Assembly (NCBI GenBank): GCA_013398615.1
Contig: VZSR01000055.1
Location: forward strand, 824,905-888,904
Origin: Brachypodius melanocephalos
Taxonomy: Eukaryota > Chordata > Aves > Passeriformes > Pycnonotidae
DNA: 64,000 bases
Direction: 5' to 3'
Part shown: positions 25,959 through 37,124 of the stretch, piece by piece
Position numbering within the stretch: the first letter of the stretch is position 1
Layout of the letters: every line of letters begins with the position of its first letter
The notes under the pieces: model-generated
What the model was told of the DNA's origin: nothing
Database searches by the model: none
Seen by the model: the letters and a program-made list of their open reading frames with translations, nothing else
Position numbers and translations under genes: made by a program

Positions 25959-27679
25959 AGTTCTGGTCCCAGGTTATTATGTTACCCAACAGTTTTGATA
26001 TATATCACAAGGTAATTTACATTAAGTACATGGAGATTCAGAAAACAGGGCCTTTTCTGATTTTGTGGTTTCAGTGATGATTACTAACTAACAGCTTTAG
26101 CATTCCTATAGTTGTGCCATCTGATGACTGCAAAAAAAACCTTCAAAATATTCATTAACCAAGCCACACAATACACCTGTGAACTGGATTTTTATCACTC
26201 ATTGGCAGATGGGGAAACAAAGACACAGAAAGTTTCAATGCCTTATCAAAGAGCCCAGAGGGGGGCTGTTCCAGAGCTGCAAACCTAACAATTGGAACAC
26301 AGACACACCAGCATTTGGTGCTGCACATTATTGTTATTACTCTATTTACATCTCAGGTCCCCCTTCCAAGTCTCAGAACACAATCCCACAGTAACTCAAG
26401 ACTCTTCTACCACTACTCTTCTTCCCCAAAGCCTTTCTTCTTTCTGTGGCCAGCACCCTGTCTGTGACACTTCTGACTGCTCTAGATTCTCATGTGTCCT
26501 CTTGGACACTTCAGAACCAGCTTTCCTATCTTGGCTTCACAGACAGAGTTCTGGTCTAAAGTTTCATCATAATCAATATCTGCAATCCTTTTTCCTTTGG
26601 TCTTGACAAAGGCAATCTCACATAATCAGTATTTCTCCAGAAAACATTGCTCAAGAGATGGTTTCTGTGAGCCCTTTGCTTTGTCATCTGTTCGCTGGTT
26701 TCCATTTGTTTCATATTACAAACATAAGCCCTTGTTTTCATTTTTGAAGTCCTTTATAGCCTATTCCTGCATTATCTCTATCAGGCATTGGATATTAAAA
26801 GGTCAAATCCCACCACTGATGAGCCCTTACAAAGGTTGCAGGATGGTAGAAGTCTAAACCAGTGACTTGCTGATACAACTGGTATTAGCAAGAAATAAAT
26901 TAAAATATTATGATGATGATTACTGATTAACATCTAACAACTTTCAGCTAGTAATGGTATCCTCTAAATATAAATTATGATTGATTTTAAAACTCCTGTA
27001 ATCATAGCTGAAGCAGATTTCAAGGCCATAAAACCCTCTTACTTGCATGCTTGCTATCTATCTATGGAGGTAACCATCTACTCTGGAGTAAAATAATACA
27101 ATTGAGAACAGAGGGAATAAGAAGAAAGAACTTCTCTACATCTTTACAATAAAGGGGTTTATGAGAAATATTTCTGCTGGAAAGCTGTTCTGCTGAGTCC
27201 AGAAACATTTTGTTGCCTAAGGCTTTGGACACTCAAATCACAATCATCTATAATTTAGAAAAAAAGTCTCCTTTTCTTGAAAAGCAAGTGAGACCACACT
27301 AAAGATAATCATCAAAACCAAGTCAAGAAACAATATTCCCTCTTATTTTACTCTGGTGTGTCTTGCATATCTTACAAGGCTTCTACTACTGCAAGGCTCT
27401 TGTTTGGTTTTCATGTGAATTATTCTTTTAAGCTGTAGTAACTCAGTAACTGCAGAAATCATTTAAACAATCGTTTTATGACAGGGAATCTCTCTTCTTT
27501 CCCTGCCTCTCACCTTTATTTTGAAGGATCAAAACCAGCAGACATGGTAATCTATAATCCATGTAGGAAATGTGTCCTACTCCTCTGTGAGGATTTTATT
27601 TTGAAGCCTGTTTTAGAGCAGAAGCCTTGTGGGTGTGAAAGTAGATGTGGCCAGCAAAGGAAATAAGACATCAGTACTG

Positions 27680-28020
27680 GAGTAGCAGCATCTGTGAGAA
27701 TTTAAAAAAGGAGGGAGAAATCAACAACAGCAGGAGAAAGGGACTAGGAATAACACAGACTAAGAAACTTTGGATTGGAGAGTAGGATCCAAGGCGTGTG
27801 AGGTGATCAGACTGGAAGAAGGATGTCCCATGGAAGGAGGTGGGGGCTGCAGAGGAAGGATATTTGAATTAATGGGATGGTATGAACAGTGGAGTGGATG
27901 GGAGGGGTCAGAACAGACTGAGGCAGAAAAGGAGGACCTGGTCACTTCTGCAGAGAAGGAGAAGACAACCTAAAAGGTGAGAGAGAAGAGATTATAGAAG
28001 ATATTCAAAGGAGCAGAGGA
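27680..28020 (+). repeat. Purine-rich (G/A) strand-asymmetric segment
   Basis: About 340 bp dominated by GGA, GAGA and AAGG motifs on the plus strand, with few long pyrimidine runs. A 67-codon plus frame (27770) and a 61-codon minus frame overlap here and look like compositional artefacts. Confidence 0.5.
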
Positions 28021-28861
28021 GCCTTGGGTGTTATGAAGATGTATAGTAATGCAAAGCTGTGCACTTCAAAACGATGTGGTTAAAGGAACACAGGAACACA
28101 AACAAAATTCTTCCACTAATAGACATAATGTAGTCAATCTTGATATAAAAGGACACATACAAATGCCAATAAACACTTGATAATAGGTACAATGATTAAT
28201 TGAAGGGATGTAATGCAAGGGAAGAGTGATGGACAGAGATAATCCATGGAGTAATATCTTAATACCAACATTTTGCCATCTCCCGAGACACCAGAATCTA
28301 ATTGAAGAAGTTAAATAAGAATGAGTTGCAATAATTGAAGTACTAAAAGCGTGTGACATCAGTCAGTGTTACAAAATTTTAATACCCTAGCAGTATTTCT
28401 TATTTGGCAATTTAAAGTGTGAACACTGTTATTAACAGGGGCTTTTTATCACAAAATTAGGTCTTTTAAGATCCTGAGTGTTCTTGGTCACATTGGATCA
28501 GATTGCTTCCTAAAAGGAGCTTTAAAGTTGGGGCAGATTTTAATAAATTCAAGCCAATTTCTAACATTTTTATATTAAAAATAATTAATTATTAACAACT
28601 TCTGTGGCATCCATATTTGCACTTTTGCTGAACCATCAAGCTAAATGTTATGAACAATTAATAGTGATAATTGAGGGGTTTAAAGCCTTAGCATTTGATG
28701 CCAAAAACCCATGAATCTAGAAGAGATGACAATTCTTGAACCGAGTATTTCGTGCAGCCTAATATTTCTTTTGAGCAGAAACAAATGACTTTGTTTTTAA
28801 AGACACTGCCATTAGTGGAGCAAACAAGATCCAAAGCAAAAAGGAATTGCCTGCCAGTTAC

Positions 28862-28904
28862 CTGAGGTAGGTTGAAAAGACCTCGTGATCCGAAGTTTCA
28901 CGAG
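28862..28904 (-). CDS. Candidate internal exon, 43 nt, with an internal hairpin
   Basis: The acceptor (ttttctgttgctcccgtcattag) is strong and the donor CTCAG|gtaactgg is good. Two frames are open. Phase 0 reads LVKLRITRSFQPTS and exits in phase 1; phase 1 reads RETSDHEVFSTYL and exits in phase 2. The first fits the chain. The segment carries several CpGs in a CpG-poor setting. It also contains a perfect 7-bp inverted repeat (CTCGTGA and TCACGAG around a 9-nt loop). These features could mark conserved sequence of a non-coding kind, so coding status is uncertain. Confidence 0.3.
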
Positions 28905-30869
28905 CTAATGACGGGAGCAACAGAAAATAACACTAAAAGGAATCTATTACAGACCATTTGGCAAACCTCCCTCATGTGGGAGGTTATTAATGGGATTGAA
29001 GTCAAGGAGACATTTCCTACCCAACTGTGCTCATTGTAGGATGACTGCCACAGCCTCACCACTGGAGCTGTTCCAGCTTGACCCTCATGTAAAAATAGAG
29101 CATTTTAATAATGTCACAGTGAGCTTCCCAGATCCTTTTAAGAACAGTATCTCTCCTTTCATGAGGCATCTCTTTCTGAAGAGCATCATCAAGCAGGCTC
29201 AGAAGTGAGACATTGTGTTCATTAACAGGTTCCACCTTGACTCCTGTAGAATATGAATCACTGACCTGTTCACAGGCAGGGAATTTTCTTTAAGTCAGAT
29301 GGACAATTATTTTGCTTCCTCAAATAAAAAAGGCTCTACTTCACAGAGAAGAAGCTAGAATAATGAAACAACCCTTCCTAGTAAAGAAATCTTGTATTAC
29401 TGAAATTAAATACAAGGAGAAAGAGCTATAAAATTTGTGGGCAGAAGATAAAGAAAACTAAAGTATAATTTATGCTGCTTCAAGATTGGAATTAGAAATA
29501 GATTTTAAGTAAAATAGACTGACTGAAAGTTCCTCCCTGCAGAAGTTGGAGAAAATAATTTTTTTCCTTTGGGAATAACAAAATAATAAAGAATGTGATA
29601 AAGGCCAAGAAATTATCTAAAAAAAATTCCTGAAAAAAAAACCCAGGATTTTTTTTTTTTTTTAATTATAACACCACATGAGATGTGAATTAAAAATCTG
29701 AATAAGTCTCAAAGTTCCCTAGCAGCTCCTGCATTATTTCCAGAGAACAGCATGGGTAAAAACGTGAAGGGAGAGGCTGACAACTGCAACACCAAGAAAA
29801 TGCTTGTTACATATTCTGACTGCATTGATTACAGCTGATCAAAAGACAAAAAGTCTTTCAAGACTTTATATTCTGATTTCATAATGGAGAAAAGGTGTAC
29901 TGAAACAGAATTGGGACAAATTTCTGGTTTTAAACACAGAATGATAGAAAAATGTTTCTCTCCTCCTTGGTAGCCAGGTAACAACAGAGTATGAGAGAAA
30001 TCTCCATTAATCAGCCACCAGACCCTTAATGCAGTCTCATCTGTTTCTTGGAGCAGTAATTACAAACCAGACCACTGCTGGTTGCTGCAAACATTCTCTG
30101 CTTTGGGGATACATATTAATTACATATTATGATGCATGTTAATTTATGCAGTTAACAGCTACAATTTAATCTTGCATTTCATAGCTCTTTCTCTGCTTTC
30201 TATTTACCCTGAAATGTAGTACATGTCATGATATCAGTTTGTGCTTCAGGAGCTACGGGAACTTGTTACAGGAACTTAATTGAAAATAAAGAGTTCTAAA
30301 GGAATGAGATTATGTATGATGTTTTCTTTTTTATTTTTTTCTCACTACATCCTCTACTAGTCAGCCTTCACTTGTGTTGATGCTAGTTTTTCTATCCATT
30401 GTTTTCTTTTTTCAGTTTCTGTTTGTATATAGTGCAGTGGGAACATCATTCTCCTTTACTTTTTTTTTTTTTTTTTTCCCTGTACAAACAGCAGTAATTC
30501 AGTGGAATTCAGAGATTAGCATGAGGAGCAGAAAATGATCAGTGAAGTACTTTGAAACTCTTTGTAGGAAGAGGAGTATTCTAGTTACAGTCTCTTAGAC
30601 AACAAATTGCTAAATTATGCTAAGACTGAATGAAGTTTGAGATCAGAGACAGTCTGCATTGGCTGATTCTGCAGCCAAAGCAGAAGAAAACAATGACCTA
30701 CATGAAACATACACAAAACGTTTTGGTTCCTTTACAGAGAACATGAATTGGCCAATTTAAGCAGAGTTAATTGAGAGTCGAGGTCTAATTCATTTCAAGT
30801 GGTACTACACAAGATGCAGTAATCTCCTGGCTACTGCCTATACATGTAGATTTGTTGTATTTAAAGAGA

Positions 30870-31010
30870 AGGAAAAAAAGAAAACAAATCAACCAAAGAA
30901 ACAAAAAAAAAATTAAACAACCCCCCCACCCCAAAAAACCCCCACAAACAAACAAAAAAACCCACATCCAAAAAAAACCTTTAAAAAGCCTGCCAAAAAA
31001 AAAAAAAATC
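30870..31010 (+). repeat. A/C-rich low-complexity tract
   Basis: Runs of A and C with CCCCCCCACCCC and several CAAA units. The 85-codon plus frame rich in Lys/Gln/Pro and its Phe/Trp-rich minus counterpart are products of this composition. Confidence 0.8.
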
Positions 31011-32138
31011 CATTCCCCAATATTATTTAATTTACAAGATGTGAACAGGAAGGAAAGGTTAACCAACAAATCAGTACTTGAAGATCATTGGACAACCTTT
31101 GTTCTTTGACTTGAGCGTGTGCTGTACCTCAGGACAGAATCTCACAGCTGACAGCAACAGGTCAAAAAGTGTAAAAAGTATGCAAAGGACACATCTATTT
31201 CTCATTCAGCACAACACCATGCACATGTGCAAAATAAAACAACCCTTTTAAAACAGGGATTTAATATTCAGGTTCCTTCAAAACATTCAGATGGTCTAAC
31301 TCATACAAGGGCATCCCCCCCAGTAAAATCATTGTCAGGTTTGTTTCCCCTTTTCCCACTCTAGCCTCCTTGGGTTTACAGTACTGAAACATTGTGAGAT
31401 GCTCAGGAAATGCCTAATTAGAGCACATCAAATCCATGGAGATCCACGCTTTGGCTTCATTATGTAGAGACTCTCACTGAATATGCAAACACTATTAAAA
31501 TTAGGACTTTTGTTCCTGTTTATTAGAAATAACATTAAATATGCAGTAAAACATCTCAGAGCTCTATATTCAAGATGTAGGGGATGAGGATCTTAGGCAT
31601 CTCTTTTTTGCTGCCCATGTAGCCACATTTCCAGAAATATAATGGCCTTATGGCACAACTGAGAGATGGAAGATCATTTAGGGAACCAGTCTGAAATTAA
31701 CTTTTAGATATTAAAAAAATAAAGTTTACTTGTAATACTAAGTCCTCCTTCTGTGATGTCTGGTCTCCCACACTACGGTTTTCCTTTGACAGAAACAGTG
31801 CATGTTGTAAATTTATTTTGTTCAAGTTTGAGAATGGACAGAATTGGGTGAAAGGAAAACACTTAAAAGTTTAAAAACACTTCACAGTTCATGGGAAATA
31901 AATAGCAGTGTTTTGGTGAGCCCTTGGATTCCCATTAACCTGAACCTCCCATCAACCATCTCACTAATCATCCTTTTCACTCTTACTCCCAGGAGACCTA
32001 GAGAGATGTACTTATTACTAATAATTAAAACCAAATTATCTATTCTGAATTGATATCTGAATATCTATTAATATTAGATATTATTTTACTTCCAAATATA
32101 TTTTATTTAAATGAAATAAATCAAAGAATACTGCTTAC

Positions 32139-32183
32139 CTGTACTGTTGCATCTTCATGAATGGAAATAGGTCTTTCTCTGTT
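32139..32183 (-). CDS. Candidate internal exon, 45 nt
   Basis: The donor is TACAG|gtaagcag, a strong match to consensus. The acceptor (ctatttacctgatcag) has a short pyrimidine tract. Entering in phase 0, the segment reads NRERPISIHEDATVQ and leaves in phase 0. The open frame extends upstream of the acceptor (GYLPDQ), so a longer exon from another acceptor is conceivable, though that one would not match the phase of the 37060-37124 candidate. A second frame is open across the 45 nt. I recognise no domain. Confidence 0.38.
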
Positions 32184-32299
32184 CTGATCAGGTAAATAGC
32201 CCCTCAATACTATATAAAAACTGTATTATATGGAAATTATAGAAACATTTTTTCTTTTCATTGATACAGTGCAGCAAGGATTTCCCTTGCTGTCTTCTT

Positions 32300-32760
32300 G
32301 GCCTTTCTCCAGGTTTTTCTATTACCCTTTTGAACCTCCAGGCCAGGAGAACAGACTGGCAGGAATCTATGTGAACATGGAACAGCATGAACTCTTTTAG
32401 CAACTTCCTCCTCCTGCTCCCACCCCCACAAGGATTTAAGTTAAAATAAAGCAACTCAACAGGATTTCTCTCCAGCAGAGTTTGGGCTCTGTTTCTTCCC
32501 AGTTTCATATCAAATTTACAGGTCCTGCAGGGAAGAAGGTAAACAGAGAGGTAAAACAAACAGAGAGGCAGTGGCTGTGGCAGCCTGACAGTGCACAGAC
32601 ACGAGCCAGGACTGTGAAGCGGTGGAGGCAGCATTTCCCAACTTATTACCCCAGAAATCCAGTAATAACACACTGCAGATCAGGCCTGGGACTGACAGCT
32701 GGGAAAACAAGCTCCCAGCTGCACCAGACACTGCCCCTGAGTGCCATTTCACAGGAGGAA
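32300..32760. other. GC-richer patch with overlapping chance frames
   Basis: Base composition rises above the AT-rich surroundings. The minus strand holds the longest frame of the window (161 codons, 32188-32673) and the plus strand one of 123 codons (32482-32853). Neither shows a domain, signal peptide or repeated motif. The higher GC content lowers stop frequency, which probably explains both. It may be an unrecognised old repeat. Confidence 0.4.
32503..32538 (+). CDS. Candidate plus-strand micro-exon, 36 nt
   Basis: An excellent acceptor (gggctctgtttcttcccag) is followed after 36 nt by the donor GAAGAAG|gtaaac. Phase 0 reads FHIKFTGPAGKK. It lies in a GC-richer patch that has long chance frames on both strands. 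There is no partner exon that I can connect with it. Confidence 0.2.
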
Positions 32761-32787
32761 GAGATTTTGCCTTTGAAAGGTTATGCT

Positions 32788-32851
32788 ATTTTTTTTAAAA
32801 TATATATATTTTTATATATATATAAAATATATATATTTTTATTTTTTTTTT
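32788..32851. repeat. AT-rich palindromic tract
   Basis: Two copies of AAAATATATATATTTTT flank (AT)n, bordered by T runs. The block is nearly self-complementary and could extrude a cruciform. Confidence 0.8.
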
Positions 32852-33003
32852 AAATGGGGGAAGAGGCCCATCAAGGAAATTTTCAAACACCTCAAAATGA
32901 AAGGTGTTAACCAGACAGCTCCTGTAAAGGGAAACACTATTTCCACATAGAAGCAGCAGGTTTTTCTAATGATCTATTCTCTCCATATATATTTTTATAG
33001 CAT

Positions 33004-33147
33004 GACCCTTAGATGAACTCAGTTGGTTAGAGCATGGTGCTAATGATGTCAGGGTTGTGGGTTTGATCCTTGTATGGACCATTGACTTAAGGGCTGGACT
33101 CGATGATCCTGCTGGGCCCCTTCCAACTCAGACAATTCTGTGGTTCT
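33004..33147 (+). mobile_element. tRNA-Ile-derived SINE with CR1-like tail (TguSINE1-type)
   Basis: The first 76 bp resemble tRNA-Ile(AAT): an A-box region CTCAGTTGGTTAGAGC, the anticodon-arm block TGGTGCTAATGATG, and a B-box GGGTTTGATCCT. A short linker leads into GGACTCGATGATCCTGCTGG and CCCCTTCCAACTCAG, the hallmark of a CR1 3' end, finishing with ATTCTGTGG. This tRNA-head plus CR1-tail design is that of passerine TguSINE1, which is mobilised in trans by CR1 enzymes. A 4-bp insertion in the A box and several C-to-T changes suggest the copy is old and inactive. It is near full length, with no clear target-site duplication. Confidence 0.85.
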
Positions 33148-36100
33148 CTTTACATCAGTGCAACAGAAGCCGAACAAGTTGTAATGACAAGTTCAGTTGT
33201 GCCATGCATGTCTAAAATAATTTTAAAAGCATCAAAGCAACAGCAAGGAAAATTTCAGTTTCAAAACTGAAACCAAAAATTTTTGCTGGTCTAAAGGTGG
33301 GATAATGCTTGAGAACAGTTCTGCTACCTCGTGCTTACCCAAGTTCTGCTTTTGTTTACCGTGTAACCTGTCCTGGAGAATTTCACAAACTCTTGTAGTT
33401 TGCCTGGTTATCTACACCTTCTCTCTTCCCTATTAGTGTGAGCACAGCTCCTTCACCTGCTACTGGAACCCACTGGGAACCTCAGGTCTTACCAACAGGA
33501 CTCAGTGGAGAGGATAAAAGATAATTAAGAATTTCTTTGGTTTCCTCTCTGAGCAGAGATATTTACAGAGAAGATATGTGCAGAATGTGCAGACCTGATG
33601 CCAGTGGGAGCTGAGGAGGGAATCAGGAGTTTGTAGAACAGCCCTGCGACCCTTGGGTTATATATCTTAATTTTCAGAAAGGTGTTTGGTTTTGGCTTTT
33701 TGTGGATTTTGTTTTTTGTTCTTGTTGGGGTTTTTTAGCTGAATAAAGCTTATGAGGGGAAGAAATGTTATGGGGGAAGAAAAGGGAAGGGGAACCAAAC
33801 TTGCAGTCAGCTAGAGTAGATGACAGTTTTTTCTTTGTCTGGCTACTGATAGTGATATTTGGATGCAAGAGAAGGAATGTATTCTTGAAAGAATAAATAT
33901 TTGCTCCTCTAGTAAGTCCCAGTGTCAACAACAAAACTGAGACATGCCTTGGCACTGAACCAATCGTCTGAAATCTCTATAACTTCCTACAATGCTGAGA
34001 AAACAGATTTCACTACTAATGAACTTTAAGGATCCTCATCATTGGTCCTACAGCAAGACAGTAAAATAATCCACGTAGTCACTTTGGAGAAAGCTGGACT
34101 CTGCTTCCTGTGAGACAAAAATACTGAGCCAGCACACTCACGTGTATTTCTGATGCTCAGGTAACATATTCCCTAGCAAATAGGCTCACCAAACTCCAAT
34201 CTTTGCTATCATCTCAGCATGTTGATCATACACAACTGCTGATCTGAGCACAGCTTTTGTACTGATACAAGCCAAGCTGCTGAACCAGATTGTACAAAAT
34301 TGATTGTATCCCCTCTTCCACGAAATCAGAGGAATTAACCGGGTGTGCCTCATGATACCTTATTATTTAATATCAATCAATAAAGTTAAATTACATTTCA
34401 CATATTTTGGAGTCTGGACAGTCTGTCTTTGCTGAAAAACAGGACAAGTTTCCCACCTTTTCTTTTTTCTTGGCTTACTGTTAAGCCCTTCTATCTTTCT
34501 ACCTATTCTCATCCTCCATTTATCAGAGAATTAAGAACAAGAACCTATCTGAGAGTGGCAACAGCCTTCAAGCAGTTAAAGGAGAAACATACATTCTGGA
34601 TGATGAATTGGTGCTAAAATTAAGATCTTGGCCCAATTTGCCTGCTTCTGCTGTCTGCTGGAAAACAGAATGACTCTTGTTTTGGAAAGTCAGTCCTCCT
34701 TCCTTGCCTCTCTCCAGAGCAGAATATGCATGTTAGAGGCTACTGGGGAAAAAGAAGGTATCTGGAACAGAGATTTGTCTACCACTACCCAGCAGCTTCG
34801 ACTAGGATGAGACAAATGCAGACTGAAATGTTGGAATGAGGGGCCAGAACTCCAACACCAATAACATTTACCTTTAAGAGTTACAGACTTGTCAGTGCTC
34901 ATACAAAAAAGAGCACAGAATTTGATCTCAGCTCGACCAATGATAGCAATGGAAAAATATTTCAAATAATTATTTCTCAGTGTGAAAAATAACAAGTCGA
35001 CGTTTTCAAATAGTGAAAATTACAGCTGGGCTACAAGTAACAACTACAGGTAACTGATTACTCATCTTCAGGCTCAGGAAAGGATTTTTTTTTAAAATAT
35101 CTAAAATAAGATATTGAGTACTTCAGAGTGGTTCAAGAGAAAAAGTGAAAATAGGCTGTTGAACTGATTTCAAGAAAGGAACAGTGTTGTCATCTAAAAG
35201 TGATATGAAGACTCTTACTGTGTAAGATTTAGGAACTAAATCAAAAATCCAAGGGAAATCACATGACTAAGCTGATTTGCAGAGGAGGTGCCTGAGGGTA
35301 TATAAAAAGACATGAATCAAGCTTATCAATATCTTTCCCTTATTCATCCAATACTTTTGAAAAGGCTCTAAAAGTGAATGGGTGGAAATTCACAGACTTT
35401 GCAAAATTAGACCCAACAAATGCACAATAAATTATGAGTAAAATGGATCAGAAGATCTAAATCCAATCTGGAAATATCTAAAATTAATCAGAACTTTCAG
35501 AAATTGTTATTTTAATACTTACAAAGTAACAGATTGCCCCGAAGTTGCCTGGTAACCCTACCGTGGTGGAATCTAGGGACATAGCTCAGCTTTACAGGTT
35601 TTAATGCATTTAATATAGCAGCACAGCCATACATTATTATGGACGTCGTATTCACTGTGAAATTCTGCCTAGCAGTACAAATTTGTGCAAAATTGTGTCA
35701 TATTCTTTACTATGTATATGTTTGATTTAAAGTGATTAAATTCTTTCAAATATACTATATGTGTCCACTAGGAAATTATTTCTCTCACATTTCTTAACTT
35801 CAGAAGGCATTTATGAATGTTTCTTTCAGTTCTGGTTGTTATGATTGCACCTTCAAATTCTGATTACTGTTAATGCTCATAGTCCTGCTATTCCACTTAA
35901 AAAGCTTGAGAAAACAGAAAAATCTGACCTTTAAAGAGTTAAGAACTGAAAATCTCAAGTGGAGGGGGTGACATGGAACAGAGCAAAGAAAATTTCAGAT
36001 TTACCACGAAATTACTACTGAACTTACAGTTTCAAAATGTTCTACCTTATACTGGGAGAAATTATTTTGTAATTGAGATATATTCTGCAGTTTTATCAAA

Positions 36101-36309
36101 GGTGAAAGCAATTGCTAGTGAAATACATGAAGCCGCTGTAGCAGTGATTGAGAAAATAATTTTCATCATAGATTTTATACACGGGAGAAAACATGAAAAA
36201 GTGCTTAAAATAGTTCATTGATCTTTTTTAGACATGAATACAAGAGAAATATGAGATATCAGTATTATAATACACTCTGCAAAACTTTATCAGTCTAATT
36301 CTGTCATGT
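33148..36309. other. Putative intron; nothing recognised
   Basis: AT-rich unique sequence between the SINE and the tandem duplication. Two exon-like minus segments (33339-33372 and 34875-34900) were considered and set aside because they break the reading phase. Confidence 0.5.
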
Positions 36310-36530
36310 CTAGTTTACAAACACCAAGGAAGGCAAGAAATGGCTCTGTCTAATTTTACTTTTAAAGACAGATGTAAGGTGTATTAAAATAAACACTGGA
36401 ACTTCATATTCATATTGTTTTTCTAGTTTACAAACACCAAGGAAGGCAAGAAGTGGCTCTATCTTATTTTAAATATAGATGTAAAATGTATTGAAATAAA
36501 CATTTGAACTTCTTATTTATATTGATTTCT
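36310..36530 (+). repeat. Tandem duplication, two copies, period 113 bp
   Basis: Copy 1 (36310-36422) and copy 2 (36423 to about 36530) both begin CTAGTTTACAAACACCAAGG and stay alignable to their ends, with scattered substitutions and small indels. Each contains an AATAAA hexamer. The divergence implies the duplication is not recent. Confidence 0.9.
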
Positions 36531-36674
36531 GATGAAGACATAGCGTCTCAAACCTTAAACTTCCCTTCTTTATGTACAAAAAGAGGAATAGCCATACAAC
36601 ATATGAAAAAAAAATAGATCAACCTAAATTTGTATTCAGTAAGATGATGGTGCACACATTTACTTAAAAAAAAA

Positions 36675-36774
36675 NNNNNNNNNNNNNNNNNNNNNNNNNN
36701 NNNNNNNNNNNNNNNNNNNNNNNNNNNNNNNNNNNNNNNNNNNNNNNNNNNNNNNNNNNNNNNNNNNNNNNNNN
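36675..36774. other. Assembly gap, 100 N
   Basis: Exactly 100 N, a conventional placeholder for a gap of unknown size. It follows an A run (36666-36674), so a hard-to-sequence homopolymer or repeat may be missing. Confidence 0.98.
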
Positions 36775-37059
36775 TGGGGAGAGCAGGGCAATCTGACAGT
36801 GAAGGGGAAGCATTTTTTCCACAGCTTTTAACTGTGTGTCTAATATGATTCTGGTTTGGATTTACTGCTTTCTGTTATTCTCAAATAACTGTTACCCAAA
36901 ATGCATGCTCAAGAGTTGAGCTGTTTGTTCACTCTGCTTGTGCTACAGAAAGTGGAAGACACCAGAGAGGGTCAGATCCAGTCCAAAATTTACACTGATT
37001 ACAATCATCACTTGAGCAGGAAAAAAAGGGATCAGAAAGAACAAATAGAAAAGCCTCAC

Positions 37060-37124
37060 CTGAACATCTGCTTCGTTTTTTGAGGAGCTCAACACCTTTT
37101 CATCAGAGGCATCAGCAATGAAGT
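37060..37124 (-). CDS. Candidate internal exon, 65 nt
   Basis: The donor on the minus strand is GTTCAG|gtgaggc. The acceptor ends in a tandem cagcag after a moderate pyrimidine stretch, so two alternative 3' splice sites three bases apart are possible. Only one frame is open: two bases complete a codon from the previous exon, then FIADASDEKVLSSSKNEADV plus Q, exiting in phase 0. The acidic, serine-rich composition is unlike the Leu/Phe/Lys/Ile-rich translations that random AT-rich DNA gives here. It lies 286 bp beyond the assembly gap at 36675-36774. The product is unknown. A chance splice-site pair remains possible because the acceptor is only moderate. Confidence 0.38.

Noticed and set aside
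32188..32673. Longest open frame, 161 codons on the minus strand
   Set aside because: No domain or convincing coding bias is visible. It sits in a GC-richer patch where stops are rarer, overlaps another long frame on the other strand, and its reading frame differs from the candidate exon next to it.
33004..33080. Functional tRNA-Ile gene
   Set aside because: The acceptor and D arms are mutated (insertion in the A box) and the sequence runs straight into a CR1 tail, so it is the head of a SINE.
33339..33372. Exon-like minus segment, 34 nt, donor CTTGG|gtaagcac
   Set aside because: Good donor but moderate acceptor; including it breaks the phase between the 37060 and 32139 candidates. Kept as an example of the decoy rate.
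34875..34900. Exon-like minus segment, 26 nt
   Set aside because: Phase 0 gives an immediate stop (CAC TGA), so it cannot join the chain; a likely decoy.
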